DNA of 5,906 nt from an uncultured Alphaproteobacteria bacterium. GTDB lineage: Bacteria; Pseudomonadota; Alphaproteobacteria; RF32; CAG-239. The notes beneath the pieces are model-generated. The model saw only the letters and a program-made list of their open reading frames with translations. It was not told the origin of the DNA and searched no databases. The translations under genes were made by a program, and so were the position numbers. The stretch spans positions 1-5,906 of the forward strand of contig CAJTWX010000083.1 in the NCBI GenBank assembly GCA_910580155.1. The letters are read 5' to 3'. This document shows, piece after piece, positions 3,642-5,906 of the stretch (position 1 is its first letter; the number at the start of each line of letters is the position of its first letter).

Positions 3642-5906
3642 TTAAAATTTGTATTGTACGCCGGTATCAATCGAAAAAGCCTTGTTCCCGCCTGTTTCTT
3701 GTTCTATAACCGCATAAAGCATCAAATCTTTATAGGTATAGTCTGCCCTGAGCGAAAAGACTGCACGGTCATCTTGAGCCTTATTTTTCAGCCGGAATTT
3801 TCCGTTCATTCCTTGCATTCTCGCATCAACACCATCATCAGGGTCTAAGAATTCAACATAATAAACTCCGCCGATTTGAATTCCCAGCTTGTTGTCATTG
3901 TCAAAAATCATCTCTTTGCTAAGATATGCGCCAAGCCCGCCTTCTAATGACAAGCTGTTACCGCTGTCAAGTTGAAGTGCCCCGAGAGCCTTTCCTTCTT
4001 TTGCTCCGTCTTGATAAATTCCTAACAGATTAAGTTCTGCCAAAGGCTGAAAACTAAAGCCGTTCCCCAAATTCATCTTATGTCGCAGCTCGTTGCTGAT
4101 ACCGTATTGATATTCTGTCACATCCGCCGAAAATTTGCCCAATTCCGTCTTACGGTCATATGATCCGTCCGCATAACCGGCATAAAACTTAGAATACCAT
4201 TGCGTGCCGTTATTAAAATCATACCCGACCGGTGCCCACAGGCCGAAGATATTGCTTTTGCGATTTGCCCCGTTATCATAATCGCTCTTCAAGTTAGCAA
4301 TCGTTGCCCCCAAACCATACACAACACCACTATCTGTTTTTCCTTTAAGCATACCATAAGCGGCATTTACTTTTCCGTCACTACCGGTTAATGTGCCGTC
4401 CTTATCCATCGAAACATCAATATATTTATACCCGCCAATATAATTTTCATCCGACCTGTTAAACAGATTATCGTCAAACTGCTTGCTCAAATGACGGTAA
4501 ACCAATGCATTTTCGCGCCTAAAATTCGGCAAAACATCCGCACCACTCAGATTTGCCGCTTGCCGGTTTAACGCACTTTCGCTTTCTGCTTTCTTCAAAA
4601 CATCATAAACAGCAGCTCCGTTCTTCTGCTCATAATTGTCCTCAAAAAACTCACCCAAATTTCTATCTGTCAGTAAGGTATTTAAGTTTTTACGGGAAAG
4701 TACCACATCAGCACCACCATTATCATTAGCCCTCGTATCAGCTTCAAACATTGCCGATTTGGAATAAACATTCAGCCCGCTGATATTATCGGAATGCAAT
4801 GCGCTGTCAACCACATATTCATTTTCAAAACTGCCCAGCACGACCTTTTCAGAAACTCCCATATCGCCGCGCAGTTCATCTGCAAAGAAATGTCCGCCTT
4901 TGCCTAAGATAATCTCTCCGCCTATTTCATTCAAATTAACCATACTGGGAACTCCCGTATTCTCTGCTGGGTTCTGCTCCTCTCCGTTAAATCTGACATT
5001 CCCCGAATTTTCAAGAGTAGCCCCGTCTTCAAGATGAATTCCTTTGCCGGCTCCGGCTCCGGTAATGGTAATATCGCCGGTATTGACAACACGGGCACCA
5101 CTTTCCGCATAAATACCGTAAGCGACACCTCCTTTAGTGCTTAAAGGATTATACTTAATTCCGGTTTCACTATCTGTATAGGTATCACGGTGAATATTGA
5201 TTACACCGCTGTTTTCTATAATCGAATCCCGTTCCCCGTAGATACCGATTGCCGTACCATAGCCCAAATTGTTAATATCAATCTTTCCTGAATTGATAAT
5301 AGTCGTCTTCCGTCCGCCCCGTAAACCGGTTGCTGTACCGCTGCCAAGATTAACAATCGAAACAACAGATTCCGAACCGTTTGAGTTAATATTGCCGATA
5401 ATGCCATCTTCATCCTCATCAGGCAGATACATACCAAAACTATCGCCATTACCTTTGTTTAAAATATTGATATACCCTTTAGCAATTCCATTAGGTTTAC
5501 CGGTTTCTTCATTTACACCGCCATATGTCATAGCGTTAAACAGCTGCTGTCCGCCATACATTCCATAAGCATTGCCATCACCGTCATTGCGGATATTGAT
5601 ATTTCCGGTAACTGTATCCCCGCCTGAAGAATATGCATTAAACGCAAACCAGCTGGCCAAATTATTATCTCCCGCCCCGGCTCCCGGAATATCATCCTTG
5701 CTCACAGCCATTCCGTAAACATCTTTATTTCCCTGCTGATACAGATTGATATTGCCAACAACTTCACTGCCAAAGAAAGGCGAAACAGCATTCGTCGCTG
5801 CCACATATCCGCTAATACCGTAAATATCACCATCACCGTAAATTGTAATATCTCCATAAGATTTTCCGCCATTCATTGCATATGCATTATATGACCGCAC
5901 ATCGCC
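3642..5906 (-). CDS. Autotransporter: beta-helix-like passenger and C-terminal outer-membrane beta-barrel (5' end outside window)
   Basis: A type V secreted surface protein; 754 residues are visible and the frame stays open to the window edge (first codons GDV), so the signal peptide and more passenger lie upstream. Numbering from the GTG codon at 5900: residues 16-293 are Gly/Asn/Asp-rich repeats of form GxIxIxNxGxGxAYGMYG, as in right-handed beta-helix passengers. Residues about 325-400 are a non-repeat beta region like the segment before the translocation unit. Residues about 405-480 are helical (LGEFFEDNYEQ, ending ALVYRHLSKQF), corresponding to the linker helix inside the pore. Residues about 486-752 form the 12-strand-type barrel of the Autotransporter family (PF03797), with alternating amphipathic strands and terminal VQYKF, the C-terminal Phe signal for the BAM complex. 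There are no cysteines, as is usual. No protease or lipase catalytic motif is seen, so adhesin or surface structure is the likeliest role. A DUF1189-like gene follows 70 bp downstream. Confidence 0.93.
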   Translation of the reverse strand, partial: GDVRSYNAYAMNGGKSYGDITIYGDGDIYGISGYVAATNAVSPFFGSEVVGNINLYQQGNKDVYGMAVSKDDIPGAGAGDNNLASWFAFNAYSSGGDTVTGNINIRNDGDGNAYGMYGGQQLFNAMTYGGVNEETGKPNGIAKGYINILNKGNGDSFGMYLPDEDEDGIIGNINSNGSESVVSIVNLGSGTATGLRGGRKTTIINSGKIDINNLGYGTAIGIYGERDSIIENSGVINIHRDTYTDSETGIKYNPLSTKGGVAYGIYAESGARVVNTGDITITGAGAGKGIHLEDGATLENSGNVRFNGEEQNPAENTGVPSMVNLNEIGGEIILGKGGHFFADELRGDMGVSEKVVLGSFENEYVVDSALHSDNISGLNVYSKSAMFEADTRANDNGGADVVLSRKNLNTLLTDRNLGEFFEDNYEQKNGAAVYDVLKKAESESALNRQAANLSGADVLPNFRRENALVYRHLSKQFDDNLFNRSDENYIGGYKYIDVSMDKDGTLTGSDGKVNAAYGMLKGKTDSGVVYGLGATIANLKSDYDNGANRKSNIFGLWAPVGYDFNNGTQWYSKFYAGYADGSYDRKTELGKFSADVTEYQYGISNELRHKMNLGNGFSFQPLAELNLLGIYQDGAKEGKALGALQLDSGNSLSLEGGLGAYLSKEMIFDNDNKLGIQIGGVYYVEFLDPDDGVDARMQGMNGKFRLKNKAQDDRAVFSLRADYTYKDLMLYAVIEQETGGNKAFSIDTGVQYKF
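5022..5855 (-). repeat. Passenger repeats of the autotransporter (about eight rungs)
   Basis: Degenerate protein repeats start at residues 16 (GDITIYGDGDIYGISG), 49 (GNINLYQQGNKDVYGM), 99 (GNINIRNDGDGNAYGMYG), 142 (GYINILNKGNGDSFGMYL), 178 (SVVSIVNLGSGTATGLRG), 205 (GKIDINNLGYGTAIGIYG), 232 (GVINIHRDTY, resuming at GGVAYGIYA after an insert) and 275 (GDITITGAGAGKGIHLEDG). The first four are separated by long, unlike loops of 16-32 residues. The later ones are joined by short IIENSG-type links. The repeats probably continue upstream beyond the window. Confidence 0.8.

Noticed and set aside
4931..5449. Two short - strand frames (4931-5128 and 5216-5449) within the autotransporter
   Set aside because: They are out-of-frame readings of the same strand as a continuous, well-supported coding region.
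5269..5568. A 99-codon open frame on the + strand within the autotransporter
   Set aside because: It is antisense to the Gly/Asn/Asp-rich repeats, and its Pro/Leu/Ile-rich composition is what those repeats give when read backwards.

Overview
The window comes from a Gram-negative bacterium. It carries the C-terminal 752+ residues of a classical (type V) autotransporter with an outer-membrane beta-barrel ending in Phe, plus an exported repeat protein. The DNA is fairly AT-rich. Shine-Dalgarno sites of the GAGG type and a TTGACA-like -35 element are visible. A host-associated (for example gut) alphaproteobacterium would fit the combination, but that is a weak inference; no rRNA or universal marker gene is present to settle it.

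Layout, left to right. (1) Positions 1-521, + strand: the 3' part of a UDP-glucose 6-dehydrogenase gene, entering the window exactly at its catalytic cysteine. (2) Positions 524-555: a perfect 2 x 16 bp palindrome, a two-way terminator between convergent genes. (3) Positions 555-1115, - strand: a small all-helical repeat protein of no recognised family. (4) Positions 1116-1215: an AT-rich gap with two TTGACA boxes and an inverted repeat. (5) Positions 1216-2727, - strand: an exported protein built from 18 consecutive MORN_2/YwqK-type repeats of 24 residues. (6) Positions 2812-2836: a strong rho-independent terminator for the - strand. (7) Positions 2843-3571, - strand: a multi-pass inner-membrane protein with the layout of the DUF1189 family. 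(8) Positions 3642-5906, - strand: the autotransporter, whose 5' end lies outside the window.

The - strand genes form two groups. The autotransporter and the membrane protein are 70 bp apart with no visible terminator between them and end at the 2812-2836 hairpin, so they may be co-transcribed. The MORN_2 protein starts beyond that terminator and so needs its own promoter. The helical-repeat protein follows it 100 bp later, with its own possible promoter but no visible terminator in between. Overall theme: cell-envelope biology, with a nucleotide-sugar enzyme for glucuronate-containing polysaccharide, an exported repeat protein, a membrane protein and a surface-displayed autotransporter. I see no defence system, mobile element, tRNA, rRNA or CRISPR array. 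The least explained parts are the helical-repeat protein, the unusually long exported MORN_2 protein beside it, and the rung-and-loop passenger of the autotransporter.
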